Shown piece after piece: positions 53,184 to 64,000 of a stretch of 64,000 nucleotides of DNA (the stretch's first letter is position 1; each line of letters starts with the position of its first letter). The DNA comes from Chiua virens (Eukaryota; Basidiomycota; Agaricomycetes; Boletales; Boletaceae): contig JAHNUO010000003.1 in the NCBI GenBank assembly GCA_019787685.1, positions 1,922,001 through 1,986,000 on the forward strand. The letters run 5' to 3'. The notes under the pieces are model-generated. The model was not told the origin of the DNA. It made no database searches and was given only the letters and a program-made list of their open reading frames with translations. The position numbers and the translations under genes are program-made.

Positions 53184-53506
53184 GAGGGACGCGTAGCCGG
53201 TATGTGGGTGGCATGTGAGGCATATGGATTTTAAGCGTCATAAATAACGTGTATCTACAATTCTTTTTGGCGTCGTAGCACAGGCTAACAAGCAACGGTC
53301 TTGGACCTGAGTACTTATGTACATGTGGCATCGTATGCTAGGATTACTTTCATTGAGCCCGCATCACCCCCAGCATCAGACGGCGGCTTCCAGGCATTGG
53401 CAGCGACCTTCTTTAAACACAAACGCGGGGTGCACTGGCCTGCCAATGACGGTTGGATTATCTGTGCTAAAATTACTCGAGGTCACTGTCAGCCCCGCTA
53501 CTTTCC
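53184..53506. other. Intergenic, no gene recognised
   Basis: About 320 bases between the dioxygenase stop and the 3' end of the F-box-family gene. Nothing recognised. Confidence 0.4.
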
Positions 53507-55080
53507 TCAGCGTCCTCCGCTCGAATCTAGATGTTGACTCCTCACTGCGAAGAACAGAGGCAATAACCTATTCACTTCTTCCCACTCCCCAGAGTCATCC
53601 ATGTGCGACGTGACCCTCTTCAGCTTGGGGCAGATGTCACTTAAAAAAGCCGCGATCGTCGCCGGGTAATTGATCACGGATGTAACAAAGTCGGCACGAG
53701 AACAGTGGGTGGTGACCACGTCGCCTAGGCGCGATAGTGAGGCCGTGGAAGGTGACTTGTCAACGTCCCTGAAGTCCACTGCAAGCGCGAAGTTGGTAAG
53801 AGCAGCGCAACGGGAGAAGAGCATGATTAATCCCCGGTGTTACTCCTGACCGTATCCCCCAACCAAATGATGAATTAAGGAAGAGATTGGTCAGCTTGGG
53901 CCAGTGTTCCGTAATGCATCGATTGCATCATCGTCCAAAGAGATGTTGCACATTGCATCAAGTGTGAAGGATTCCACGTTAGGGAATGCGAGAAGTGGAT
54001 CGAGCGTGGACAGAGAAATTTGATGACGGTCAATGCCACTCAACCAATGACGAGCCAGTATCCTTAGCGAGATGTATGAAAGCTGCTGTGAATCACAGGC
54101 ATTGACTAGTGCAACGAACAATAGATGGAGCATGTCTGGGGAAGGTAACCTCCTCATCGAGAATGATACACTTCGTGGTTTGAAGCGAATGGGTTCCAAC
54201 AATGATGTCAGGATCGACAGCTTGTTATCAGCGAGTTCCAGTGTCAAGGTTTCGAGAGATTTGAATGTAGGTGGCTTCAAAGAGGGCCTTGGATGCTGCA
54301 ACTGCAGGATCTCCCGGAGTTCCACCGAGAGTTCGACTAAAGAGGGAAGACTGGACAGAGTGGTGATGGCAGCTTCATCGAGGGCATGACATTTGAAAAA
54401 TTCCAAAGAATGCAATTGCGAGAGTCTTTCCAAAAGGATCATGTCCTTGGCATCTGGGATGCCATAACCTTGAATGAGAAGGTTTGTTAACGACGGACAC
54501 GTGGAGATTAGCTGCATCGATATTTCGGGTGACCACAGGACAAAATCTGGCAGCGTGAGGTCGGCCAGAGAAGGAGTCAACAGCGACTGCAGAAGCGGCA
54601 CATGGTTTTCATCCGTATCCGTCCAGCGGAGGGTTTTGAGATTTGGGCAAAGTGGGCCTGGAGATTGGGACAGCGCAAGGACAACAGTCATTGCCCAAAA
54701 CTAAGTGGAATTCGCTGTTTTAAGAGCAGACAAGGACCGTATGCGAGAGGAGTATCCTGAAAGAATTTCCCAGTCTCTACGCGTCATTGCTCGTTTGAAT
54801 GTCTAGATTCTCAATCAGTGAGTAAAACGAAAATGTTCATGGACCAGACAACATTCGAGAACATACCGTCTTTCTGTGGCCATAATTGCTCACTTCCCAT
54901 ATGTCTTCAGGAAGACATCGGACGAGGTTCATGATTGAAGCCAGGTTCTCCCACAAAATATCAAGAGCAGTATTACTAAATGTTTGACAAGTGCGTGCAA
55001 GTCTGGCTAATGTGGCTTTGTGGACTTCATGGAAGATGGCACGTTGCACCTCGACAATGGCCAAGCATCGGTGATCTTGC
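53507..55080 (-). pseudogene. F-box/LRR-type protein gene, probably decayed
   Basis: The 5' part encodes an F-box-like segment, HRCLAIVEVQRAIFHEV, LARLARTCQTFSNTALDILW and RCLPEDIWEV, followed by about 260 residues of leucine-rich repeat-like sequence (LRWTDTDENHVPLLQSLL, LTNLLIQGYGI, HSLEFFKCHALDEAAI, SLPSLVELSVEL). Such proteins usually recruit substrates to SCF ubiquitin ligases. No methionine precedes HRCLA in frame where family members start. The frame changes near 53905 (to WPKLTNLFLNSSFGWGIRSG) and again near 53840 (to GLIMLFSRCAALTNFALAVDF), ending at 53507. With a further copy reduced to a fragment at 20339-20629, this family looks duplicated and eroding here. Sequence error cannot be excluded. 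Confidence 0.65.
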
Positions 55081-55194
55081 GCGCGATTCTGTGGCCACTG
55101 GCCAGTCCAGAGAAGAGCCTGCTTACGTAACGGCGGGGTAAAATTGAAGGCCTTACTGCTGAATTTAACTCCTGTCGAATCCAAAGCCACAATC

Positions 55195-55975
55195 CATTCG
55201 ATTGCAGTGGCCCGACGAAGGGCTGATGCGTATCTCGCACATGTGGAGTAACTCAATTTTACCCTCATTCAATATTGCCCCTGAGTTAATACAGCACTGA
55301 ACAAAGGGTCGCCCGAGCTTGAGCTGTGGGTGAAAGACAGAGGCTGTCGAACCCAGTTCACTCACCGCACGGTCTTCGCCTTTGTGAGAGATTTCCGTAT
55401 CACAACCGAGTCTCCGCCCGTGCCTGATTCGCGTTATGTATAGGCCTAGGCAAGCAACGCCCCTGGTCTCCAGAACCCCGCCGGTTAATGGATCGATCTC
55501 CCAATCCCCGGGGCCACTGTATCATCCAATCCCTTCCCCCGAATTTCATCCTCTGACTTCTTACGCAACCTGTGAAACTTGAAGGTGGCGCGTGGGTTAC
55601 AAATTCGAGGGCTGTGAATGGGTGCCCGTCGGCTTGACACCCCGTTCCTCTGTTCCCACCACACCAGCTTACACGGGGTTTGCTGACCATGTGCTCGACC
55701 TTACATGATGAATCCCCCGTTATCACCGTCACCCCAATACCATGGTCCCACCGGAGATCTTGAAACTCGGGGACCTTGCAGACACGGAACGTAACGCTGA
55801 CCCATTCGTCGTCCGATCAGCCGTAATCGAGTGAATCCATATGGCTCTTTGTTTGTCAAATGAATCGTATGAAATGGATTTGGGGTTCATTAGGGGTTAC
55901 CCTGAGGTCGCCGAACCGTTCAACGCCACAACCCCGAATTAGTCACTTGCTCCCGAAACAACCCTTGGCAGTAGT
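55195..55975 (+). pseudogene. Truncated second copy of the 2-oxoglutarate dioxygenase
   Basis: DNA blocks follow the same order as in the 51562 gene: GCAGTGGCCCGACGAAGGGC (start of exon 2), the TCACTATGACGCC-equivalent region now altered so that the His-x-Asp iron site is lost, CCAGAACCCC..GGTTAATGGATCGAT, CGGCTTGACACCCCGTTCC, GAGATCTTGAAACTC and the final TCGCCGAACG..CCCCGAATTA. Exon 1 is absent and the blocks are in different frames with stops between them. It is a 5'-truncated duplicate in direct orientation about 3.2 kb downstream of the complete gene. Confidence 0.8.
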
Positions 55976-56248
55976 TTTTGAAATCTAGGCTCGTCACTCA
56001 TCCAGCGTGCCGTCCAATATCCAATGTAGAATGTCCAAATGATTTGTGATTTATAATGAGATAAGGGGATTAGATGCGAGCCAAGAAGGTGGATGGGTTG
56101 TTTATAAAAAGCAAGTATACAACGATCATCGAAACCCTTGGATATATACAACGTGACGCAGCATATGCAGAATGGGATGTAATGGAGATGAAGTGGTTGT
56201 CGGCTTTTGAAGACAGACGTAACAGACCTGTGCAAATAAACACGAGCA

Positions 56249-56503
56249 CTAGGTCTGCTTGCGCCGCCCGGCGACGTTGAAGTGCAAGAACAGTGTGTAC
56301 AAGTGAAAGAAATAGAAATGCAGCATAGAATACACTAGGGCGAAGCCACCGGCGTGGCGGAGTATCAGAGTACCTGAAGCCGCCGCTTGCAGCTGACGAT
56401 CGACCAGGACTTGACCAGAGGTAGGTTGGATATCCGCCGTAGGATCCTCACGAATTGTTGCTGTCGGCTCTATGATGGGGACCTGAGGATCGGGAACGTC
56501 CAT
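56249..56503 (-). CDS. Small ORF with C-terminal hydrophobic segment
   Basis: 84-residue ORF starting 27 bases downstream of the BCS1-like stop on the same strand. It has a polar N-terminus (VPDPQVPIIEPTATIRED) and a hydrophobic tract near the end (GGFALVYSMLHFYFFHLYTLFLHF) followed by a basic tail GRRKQT. It might be a tail-anchored micro-protein, an extra 3' exon of the upstream gene, or 3' UTR. No family recognised. Confidence 0.25.
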   Translation of the reverse strand: MDVPDPQVPIIEPTATIREDPTADIQPTSGQVLVDRQLQAAASGTLILRHAGGFALVYSMLHFYFFHLYTLFLHFNVAGRRKQT

Positions 56504-56530
56504 CTCAACAGCGGCGGGGGGAGCAGATAG

Positions 56531-59093
56531 TCAACTCGAGCCCTCCGGGACATCGACCCACGTCGCTTCTGGGGGAGTCGAGGGAGGTGGGACATTCTCC
56601 TCATCGCTGTCTTCGTCCGTAGCGCTCTCACTCTTATCTTCGTCTTTGGGGACCTCGGCGACAGAGGGGGCGGGTTCAGAACCAGATTCGTCTTCTCTCT
56701 TGTCCGACTCGGACTTGGTCCTGGCCTCTTGGTCCTGGAGCTGCTGACGGAGCTTGGTCAACTCAAGGTCCTTCTTCTCAAGTTCGGCCTTCTCCTTCTC
56801 CTTTTCGAGTAGCTCTTTCCTCCTTTTCTCGCGCTGTACACGAAAACGATCAGCAACGCGATCTTGGCAGTGCAAATGAAATGATGGCAAGCTCGGCAGA
56901 CATAGATTTGCGCCGAGCACTCACTTCCAACTTTTCCTTCAGTTCGCGAGCTTCCTTTTCCTTCTGGAGACGTTCCCTCATTTCCCTCTCACTGACGACC
57001 CAGGGGGCTACTCCTTCCGCTGCAGCTTCGGGTTGCGACTTGTTTCGTAGCAGGTCTACGAATGCCGGGAAACGTCGTGTCAGCAAATATTCAACTCCCA
57101 ACAACGCACCAGCAAACTCCAAAGGGAGAGATAGAAAAAGGAAGATTAACCGGCCCAAAACGATACTGAAAAGAAACTCACATCCTTGCAATGCCGCAAC
57201 GCTGAACTCGTCGTCAGGGATCGAGTCTGCGAACTTCTTCGCCAGCTGGGCAAGCTTGATACCATCCAAAGGCATGGCAGAGTGTTGACACGCAGCAATG
57301 TGCTCCTCGATGGGAGGCGGGAGGTATGCCTGGTTCTTCGAGCCAAAGCCATCTGGACCGGCCAGGGACTCGGGTGGGGATTGCGAGTTCCTGGTCGAGG
57401 ACGCCAAAGACGCAGACGAGGAGGAGAACGAAGGCGAAATGGACCACAATGTCGACGAATGGGATGACGGTGACTGAGGTGCCGGCGTCGAAGGAAGTTC
57501 GACGCCTTCAAGATCACCTTCTATAGGCTCATCGTCCTTGTCCATGGAAGGGAAGAAGTTACGGAAGAGAGCCTCCGCTTGCCATTTGGATGCGTTCTTG
57601 AACTCAATCCAGACGTCCATACGACCAGGACGCGAAAGTGCAGGATCCAAACGCTCAAGGTGATTCGTCGTGCTACCATTATTGTCAACTTGGTGACGGT
57701 AAGGGTGGATGGCAGAGACTCACGCAAAGAGAATGCGGCCTTCTGCAGCCGCAACGCCATCCAAGGCGTTAAGAAGACCACTCAGACTCAACGTGTTGAC
57801 ATCTGAGATATGGTCCTTGTGGCGTCTATGGCGGCTGGATGAGGAAGGCTGCTCTGGAACAGTCGCTTCCTCTCCGTTATTACTTGAATCTGGTGTTCCA
57901 TTGGAACTCTTGTCGCGGCTAACGCTGCGAGTGAACGCGGCGTCCAAGTCTTCCAGAAGAACAATGCAACGGGCGGGGACGCGACCCATGAGGGTGGTCA
58001 AAGTGCTATCGCTAATCCACGACGAGGACAAGGAGAGAGTATAGATGTCGAGCATCAACTCTCCCGCTATTGCATGGATGAGGGAACTCTTCCCTGACCC
58101 TGGGACACCGTGGAGGAGGTACCCGCGGCGGAATGGAATGCCACGATCGGCGTACCACTGGTAGACAGGTGTCATTAAGTAAGCCACGCAGAAGACGAGC
58201 AAGTGAGATGACATGCCTTCTCGGACTTGAGGAAGTCACGAGCATCGTTCAGAAGCATCTCCTTCACACCTGGGTTCAACACGATCGATGACATGGGACG
58301 CTTGTGACGCGAATCCGTCCAGCGCCAACTGCCATGAGAATCCGCAAAGTAGATCTGAATGCGGTGGATGGCCTCTGCCTCGTACTCCTTCTTTGCCTGG
58401 AGGACGAGCTGTTTGAGGATGGCGTTGCTACGAGCCACCACACTGGGAACCATGTTAGTCACCAAGGATAGTGATAAAAATAGGACGAGAACCTTATTGA
58501 CAGGACTTCGCAGCCGCTGCCGTCCGTCTTCTTGCTACGGCGTACCCTGAGCCAGTGACCCCTGTAGTAGATCGTGTGCGTGGTGTCTGGGGTGGGCTGG
58601 AAGACGACGCGGGTCTTGACTTTGCCAGGTGGTGAATCCTCGTCACCGTCCTCTTCTTCGTCACCAAACGAGTTGTCAGCGTTCTGCGTGCCTGAGAAGC
58701 CAGGGGTGGTCGTGCGTGTAGTGGTCTCGAACTCCCTAGAGCGTTGCCACTCTGGGCGACGAGAAAGCCATAACATGAGCCAGTCGTACGGGTAGTCTTC
58801 CTCTGAAAAGTGCGCAGTGAGGAAGAAGGCTACACAGGAAGTGTCAGCGTCAACTGAGTCACTCGTGCACAGGAAGGCGCTTACAGTTGACGAAGTGGGA
58901 CCTGCAGGGGGATGGGGGGTCAGTCCAAGCGCGAAACGGGTAGAAGCTGGGTGGAGACATACCAAGCAGAGCTAGAAACCCTGCGAGCAGTTTCTACGGT
59001 GCCCCCCAAAACGACGAGCTTCATACCGTCAATGACCGAGGAGCCGCCTGCGCCGCCGACGAGGGGCTGCACGAGCGACTTGAGAGCGTCCAT
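56531..59093 (-). CDS. BCS1-like mitochondrial AAA protein with long C-terminal extension
   Basis: BCS1 proteins translocate the folded Rieske protein across the inner mitochondrial membrane for complex III assembly. Start MDALKSLVQPL at 59093; BCS1_N domain contains DWLMLWLSRRPEW, HTIYYRGHWLRVRRS and PMSSIVLNPGVKEMLLND. The AAA core has Walker A GVPGSGKSSLIH, Walker B CIVLLEDLDAAF and LDPALSRPGRMDVW. An insertion of about 50 Ser/Glu-rich residues (SRDKSSNG...RHRRHKD) lies between Walker B and LSGLLNALDGVAA. After the AAA lid, a coiled coil (REMRERLQKEKEARELKEKL and KEKEKAELEKKDLELTKLRQ) and an acidic tail add about 150 residues beyond yeast Bcs1. Introns near 58890, 58480, 58200, 57660, 57180 and 56900. 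Paralogue versus true BCS1 cannot be decided. Confidence 0.82.
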
Positions 59094-59452
59094 GACAGTG
59101 AGGATGTAAGAGCGACAGTGTACAATCCAACGTTGCGAGACTGAGAGGAGGTTGTGGGACTGGAGGACGTGGTGGGAGTGAGAGTACAAAGTATGAATCG
59201 GGTACTAAAGCTGTTACACAAGCTGTGTATTAGGAATAATAGAAGCGTTCTAGACGTCCAGTAATGACTCGTGTACCACGAACGGGACCGCACTGCAGTC
59301 AAGTCAGAGGAGGTAGAAAGTCAAGTCAAGACGCGTCAGCAAACGAAACGTGGGTTCATAAACACCGACACCGCTGCAACCACGCCACCGTCGCAAGCGA
59401 ATTACTGCTAGTATACATAGCTACTTATTCACTACATTTGACACGGTCGGAC

Positions 59453-60734
59453 CTATGTCACCTGGTAATACAGTCCCTCCACCGCAACGTTCGCTTGCCA
59501 TATTCCCAGCCGACGGACGAACCGAAGCATCAAGGGCGCGGGCAAAATCAGCACGTACGACACCGGAACCACGACCACCAACACCATCGAGATGCAGAGC
59601 GTGATACCGGGTTTTATTACGAGAAAGTAAAAGAGCGCTTGGTATGTGGTCGCATCCGTGAACTAGAAGAGGGGTCAAGTGAGCACCAATAGCAAATCGA
59701 AGGCGTTCGAACTCCACCATAGCGTAAGCGTTCTTGTAAAACGACGTTTCATATTGCACGCCTGTTGCAGCAATCTCGGCAGCCGAGGGTTCGCGATCGG
59801 GTGAGCGTGTGCGCTGGAATATGGGCTTGTGGGGATACGGCGGAGGATAAGCTAGGGGCCCATGAAACTTTGTTTGTAATGCAAGCTGAGAGTAAAAGGA
59901 GATAAGAACGCACAAGTCTGGTAAATAAGGGTACAAAATACTCACCTCGCCTCTGGCGAACGCCCTTGCACCCAAAAGATCAAGGAAGCACAGCAAGGCG
60001 CCAAGTGGCAACGTGATAAGGAGTGTGGTACCAGTCTAGACCAGACCACGCCGCATCAGCCACCAGCACATGATGTTTAATCTGGGATGCCGGCTACCGA
60101 TGAGAGGAGAAGGGAGAGTGGCTCACCAAGGTGAAAACGAATAAATAAGTCCACGCAATCAGCGCAAAGGGAAAGTTGACCACCATCAAGTGGAAGAGAG
60201 CGGCGTGGTAGGCTTTGCGGCCCATTGGCCGGAAATATCGAACCAACGCACGTTTGTGGAGTCCTGGTATACAATGAGGCCCATTCCGAGCCTGCCCGTC
60301 TGCACCAAGTTGAGCGAGATGCTCATCACTCAGCGCTTCGAAGATATCCACAGTCAGGGTCATCGTCGATATCTTGGCAGAAGGAAAGGATGGTGTGGGT
60401 GAATGAGCTGGAAGAAGGGACTGTGCTGGCATGCGAGTCTGCGCGATGTCGCCTCGAGGATGAATGGAGCAAAGGCGTGGTTTCGCTTGGGCCACTGGAA
60501 ATGGAATAGGAAAGGGGATGGAGAGTTGGAGAGACGGCCTGTTCTGCCAAAGCATCCGAGTCGAACGACGATAAAGGGCTCCGTGTTGAAATCTGGGCTG
60601 CTCTACGCTGCGCATGTCTGCGCGAGGAACGAAGGCGGACGTTCTGGCGATGGATAGGGTGGAGGGGGGTCACTGATAGGAATGTCGAGTAGACCGAGAG
60701 CGTTGTGGGTGATCCCAATCTCTGAGGGTGACAT
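59453..60734 (-). CDS. Multi-pass membrane protein with sensor-like domain
   Basis: The N-terminus is proline/serine-rich (SPSEIGITHNALG from ATG 60734), then a cytosolic low-complexity region, then ALSDEHLAQLGADGQARNG and the membrane part: KAYHAALFHLMVVNFPFALIAWTYLFVF, TLLITLPLGALLCFLDLLGARAFARGE, a loop with HGPLAYPPPYPHKPIF, and in the last exon FYFLVIKPGITLCISMVLVVVVP followed by LRFVRRLGIW. This pairing of hydrophobic hairpins resembles the 'putative sensor' domain of bacterial and fungal membrane proteins. The frame changes around 60625. The final intron is GTGGAG..TTCTAG near 59680. Function unknown. Confidence 0.6.
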
Positions 60735-61140
60735 TTTGTTTTGCCTTGTCCGAGCGAGAAACGAAGTGGTTCAGGGCCACGTGCCAAACACTGCCCGTGT
60801 TTGTGTAAGCCTGCCATCAGTACAGCCCTGTCCCCATTAATTGCTTGCAAAGTTCAGACGATGCTGAAATATTCACAGCCAAGTCCAGGCTGCAGCTACC
60901 CTGCATTTCGTCAAGCTTTGTCTGCTATTGTGTGGGGCAGGCGTAAAGTCTCAAGACGTGCAATGGAACCAAGTTGCATTGATGGTCCTCGGAAAATGGA
61001 GGTACGGTTCCGCCAGTGGATTCCCCGGACCGTCCTTGCGCGACCACACGACACAACAAAAAAAGCGCAACAACGTAACCAGCGACCTCGCTTGTTCGCC
61101 ACGGTCCAGAACGGCGGCCCGTCGGCAAAGTACGTTAGGC
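60735..61140. other. Intergenic upstream of tRNA
   Basis: About 400 bases with overlapping short ORFs on both strands, none recognised. Likely contains the promoter of the minus-strand membrane-protein gene. Confidence 0.4.
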
Positions 61141-61233
61141 GGCACCATAGCCAAGTGGTTACGGCGACAGATTCGAATACCCTCGAACATCTGTTACTCT
61201 TTGAGTGCGTAGGTTCGAATCCTGCTGGTGTCG
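61141..61233 (+). tRNA. tRNA-Ser(CGA) with 11-nt intron
   Basis: Acceptor stem GGCACCA pairs with TGGTGTC (one G-T), discriminator G at 61233. The D-stem is GCC/GGC; the anticodon stem ACAGA/TCTGT encloses TT-CGA-A, then an 11-nt intron (61178-61188) after position 37, then A. The anticodon CGA reads UCG serine codons. A long variable arm (ACTC TTT GAGT) is typical of tRNA-Ser. The T arm is GTAGG-TTCGAAT-CCTGC. A T-run at about 61237-61241 is a Pol III terminator. CCA is not encoded, as in eukaryotes. Confidence 0.92.
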
Positions 61234-61658
61234 TAGCTTTTTGACCACCTCATGTGATATTGGAACGGGGATTTTGTATTTTGTGGTGACAGGTGTCAGT
61301 CAGAGAGGGTGTATTTACACTCAGGGTTACCAAGGGAGAGTAAAACTCCACCGTGCAATGAACCCGGCAACAGTGACCACGCTGTTCCATCACTCCGCAT
61401 AGACTAAATTGACGCGGTGTAAGAGGAAGAGAACGTATAGTTACATTAATGTTGATACTTGATGCAAGGGGCTGATGCTGATGTGGAATAAAAAGACAGG
61501 GGCGGAGCAGATTTTCGGGGTTTGCGGTATGTCCAAATATGGCAAGGTAACCTAATGCCGAGGGTTTGCCGACTGTGAAATATGGAGCGCAGTGAAGGTT
61601 TTTCTGTTTTGCGAGTTTGCACTGGCAAAACATCTCGTTGCTAATTATTGCTAAATCA
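61234..61658. other. Intergenic, tRNA to G-alpha promoter
   Basis: About 425 bases with no gene; contains the tRNA terminator at the left and the upstream G-alpha promoter at the right. Confidence 0.4.
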
Positions 61659-61734
61659 CCCGCTCCTTTCCATCTCTCCCCCTTCTGGTTCTTGTCCAAC
61701 TTTCTCTTTCCCTTTTTCTTTATTTCCCCCTTCG
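61659..61734 (+). promoter_or_regulatory. Pyrimidine-rich tract before the G-alpha start
   Basis: The 75 bases just before the G-alpha ATG are almost entirely C and T on the coding strand. Such CT tracts commonly precede transcription starts of strongly expressed fungal genes. Role here is inferred only from position and composition. Confidence 0.5.
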
Positions 61735-61739
61735 TCGAC

Positions 61740-63121
61740 ATGGGTTGCGTCCAGTCCACCGGTATCGATAGCGAAGCAAAGGCCCGTGAGTACCCGCCCT
61801 TCCTGCCATCCTCCCGCTCACCATCCACTAGGCAATGACGAGATTGAAAACCAACTCAAGAAGGATCGAATGCTGGCCAAGAACGAGATCAAAATGTTGT
61901 TGCTGGGAGCGGGAGAGTCTGGCAAGGTCCGTCTTCACACGTGCTCGCACCGTCCTTGGCTCATCAGTTCCGACAGTCCACAGTGCTGAAGCAGATGAAG
62001 CTCATTCATCACTGGTGGCTACAACGACCAAGAACGCGACTCGTACAAGGAAATCATATACTCAAACACGATCCAGTCGATGCGGTATGCAACTTCGTGC
62101 CACCTCTTCTTTTTTTGTAACGCCTCAATGTCTAGTGCCATCTTGGAAGCAATGCCCCAGCTCGATATCACTTTGTCACCCCAAAACGACGCTCGAAGAG
62201 CGGTCATCCTCGCTCTACCGATACAAATAGAGGGTGAAGTATTACCCCGAGACGTGGCCGACGCCGTCCGAGGACTATGGCGCGACCCAGGTGTTAGAGA
62301 GGCCGTCCGAAGATCTCGGGAGTTCCAGCTGAATGACTCGGCTGTGTATTATTTCAACGCCATCGACCGCATGTCCTCCCCCGGCTACCTGCCAACCGAC
62401 CAAGATATCTTGCGGAGTCGAGTGAAGACAACCGGAATCACAGAAACGACCTTCAAGGTGGGAGAGCTGACGTACAAGTTGTTCGACGTCGGCGGACAGC
62501 GAAGCGAACGCAAGAAGTGGATCCACTGCTTCGAAAATGTCACAGCGCTCGTCTTCCTGGTCAGTTTGAGCGAGTATGACCAAATGCTTTACGAAGATGA
62601 AAGTGTGGTACGTACATTTTTCCCTTTGTTCCCTTGCGTCCCTTGGATGTTGATTTGTGGCTTTAGAACCGAATGCAGGAAGCACTGACGCTCTTTGATT
62701 CGATATGTAACTCTCGGTGGTTCGTCAAGACGTCGATTGTGAGCCGTTTGTTTTTCTACGAAATGTCATGATACTTTTACCCTTCTCCCTTTCTAGATTT
62801 TGTTCCTAAACAAGATCGATCTGTTTGCCGAGAAACTCCCAAACTCACCCCTGGGCGATTATTTCCCAGACTATGCCGGCGGTGATAACTATGACGCTGC
62901 ATGCGACTACCTGCTGCACCGTTTCGTGGCACTCAACCAAAACGCCGCCACAAAGCAGATTTACGCGCATTACACTTGTGCAACGGACACCCAGCAGATC
63001 AAATGTAAGAGTAGTCATTGATTGTATGCTGTGCATGGCTGATCATTACGAATTAGTCGTTCTGAGTGCTATTCAGGACATTCTGCTACAGATCCATCTC
63101 CGGGAATGTGGACTACTGTGA
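61740..63121 (+). CDS. Heterotrimeric G-protein alpha subunit
   Basis: placeholder. Confidence 0.
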
Positions 63122-64000
63122 AGAAGGCCGAGCTTTGCATTCCCGTTCCGCACGTGGCCTTTTCTGCATCTCATATCTCATCGTTCGTCATGTAGTCATA
63201 TTCATGGTCTCCATCGCACCAGACTCTCTTACTACCACTCACCACCTTGACTATGTCGTCCTCTCTTTTTTGCTTTTCGTTTGACAGATTATTTCCCTTA
63301 TCGCGTATTTCTTTTCCCATTTTTCACGAGGGTAGCTTGAAAACCTAATATACCCTTTTCTTACGATCCGCTATAATGACGATTGGTTGCCCTCTGTAAC
63401 GTCGTCGTCATCTCTTGCTTGAATACACCTAGGCTCATTCGACTGCTGTTGTCTTGGATGGGAACTCTAAGTCATCCAGTGACGTTGTATGCACCCCACC
63501 CAAAAATGGAATAGACGAGATGACAGCGATGTTCCGAGCGGGCGGAAGCGAATACCGAGCGCTGAGAAGCGTGATGCGTCCCTTCGGATCCATCATACAG
63601 CGGCCACGTCGCACTTGCTTATTCGCGAATACGCTAGCGATCGACTACTGATCCAGCTGGATATGAGGTGATTTCGATGTCAACAGACGAGTCTTGCATC
63701 GTGACGAGGATGACAGACTGCATATGGTGCAACCGGACGTACGAAACAGGGGCAAGAGGGACACGGCCTGACACAGCCCCCTCCGAGGTCGTCGGACCAA
63801 GCACCCCGGATCCCGTATTCCGCAGCAAGCCCACGTATACCAGCGGTTCGCGCGTGAAGAGGGCGTCCACGTACAAGGAAAACAATCATAGCCATATTAG
63901 ATAGCGAAACAAGACAATACACGTATTGGAACAAACGTTTGCACAAGCTGAGCGCACGTTCGTCGTCAGCAACACTAGGGTTAGACATACCGCCTACGAC

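Overview
This is a nuclear DNA segment from a filamentous basidiomycete, most likely an Agaricomycete (Rhizoctonia-like fungi would fit, but species is inference). The evidence is gene structure and content: dozens of GT-AG introns of about 45-60 nt, many exons per gene, two DUF6593-type genes (a family common in Agaricomycetes), AusD-like methyltransferase, Prm1, TRAPPII Trs65, an F-box/LRR family and an intron-bearing tRNA-Ser. No bacterial, organellar or viral segment is visible.

Layout. 1-0.64 kb: 3' end of ORC1. 1.25-2.6 kb: short-chain dehydrogenase. 3.3-6.2 kb (-): PRM1, the cell-fusion membrane protein. 6.8-7.4 kb: a possible inverted-repeat mobile element. 8.2-12.2 kb: cytochrome P450 followed by an epoxide hydrolase on the same strand. 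12.5-14.0 kb (-): type I protein arginine methyltransferase, divergent from a BRI3-like membrane protein. 15.4-16.1 kb: DUF6593. 17.0-19.6 kb (-): decayed GH35 beta-galactosidase. 20-20.6 kb: tandem repeat and F-box-family remnant. 21.0-24.0 kb: nitronate monooxygenase (-), divergent from an AusD-like methyltransferase (+). 24.1-28.2 kb: FGAM synthase of purine synthesis. 28.2-30.5 kb: gene-poor. 30.5-36.9 kb: acidic ORF, RAD5-type repair translocase, SNX3. 37.2-46.8 kb: a housekeeping block with TRS65, ELP6, COG3, SEC2-domain GEF and a second DUF6593 gene. 47.1-51.2 kb: NSE3 divergent from a hexose transporter. 51.6-56 kb: 2-oxoglutarate dioxygenase, decayed F-box/LRR gene and a truncated second dioxygenase copy. 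56.5-60.7 kb (-): BCS1-like AAA protein and a membrane sensor-like protein. 61.1 kb: tRNA-Ser(CGA). 61.7-63.1 kb: G-protein alpha subunit.

Functional grouping. Membrane traffic is over-represented in the 36-46 kb block (SNX3, TRS65, COG3, SEC2), probably by chance gene order. Genome maintenance is represented by ORC1, RAD5 and NSE3. The P450/epoxide hydrolase and monooxygenase/methyltransferase pairs could be small oxidative or detoxification modules, but no backbone synthase is present, so a biosynthetic cluster cannot be claimed.

Two cross-cutting observations matter for any reader. First, micro-exons recur: the helicase motif I of RAD5 is only restored by a 5-nt and a 3-nt exon, and 13-14-nt exons occur in the monooxygenase and the P450. 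Second, many otherwise conserved genes, including essential ones (FGAM synthase, G-alpha, NSE3, COG3), carry one apparent one-base frame change. That pattern suggests indel errors in the assembly as much as real pseudogenes, so 'broken' calls below are separated accordingly.
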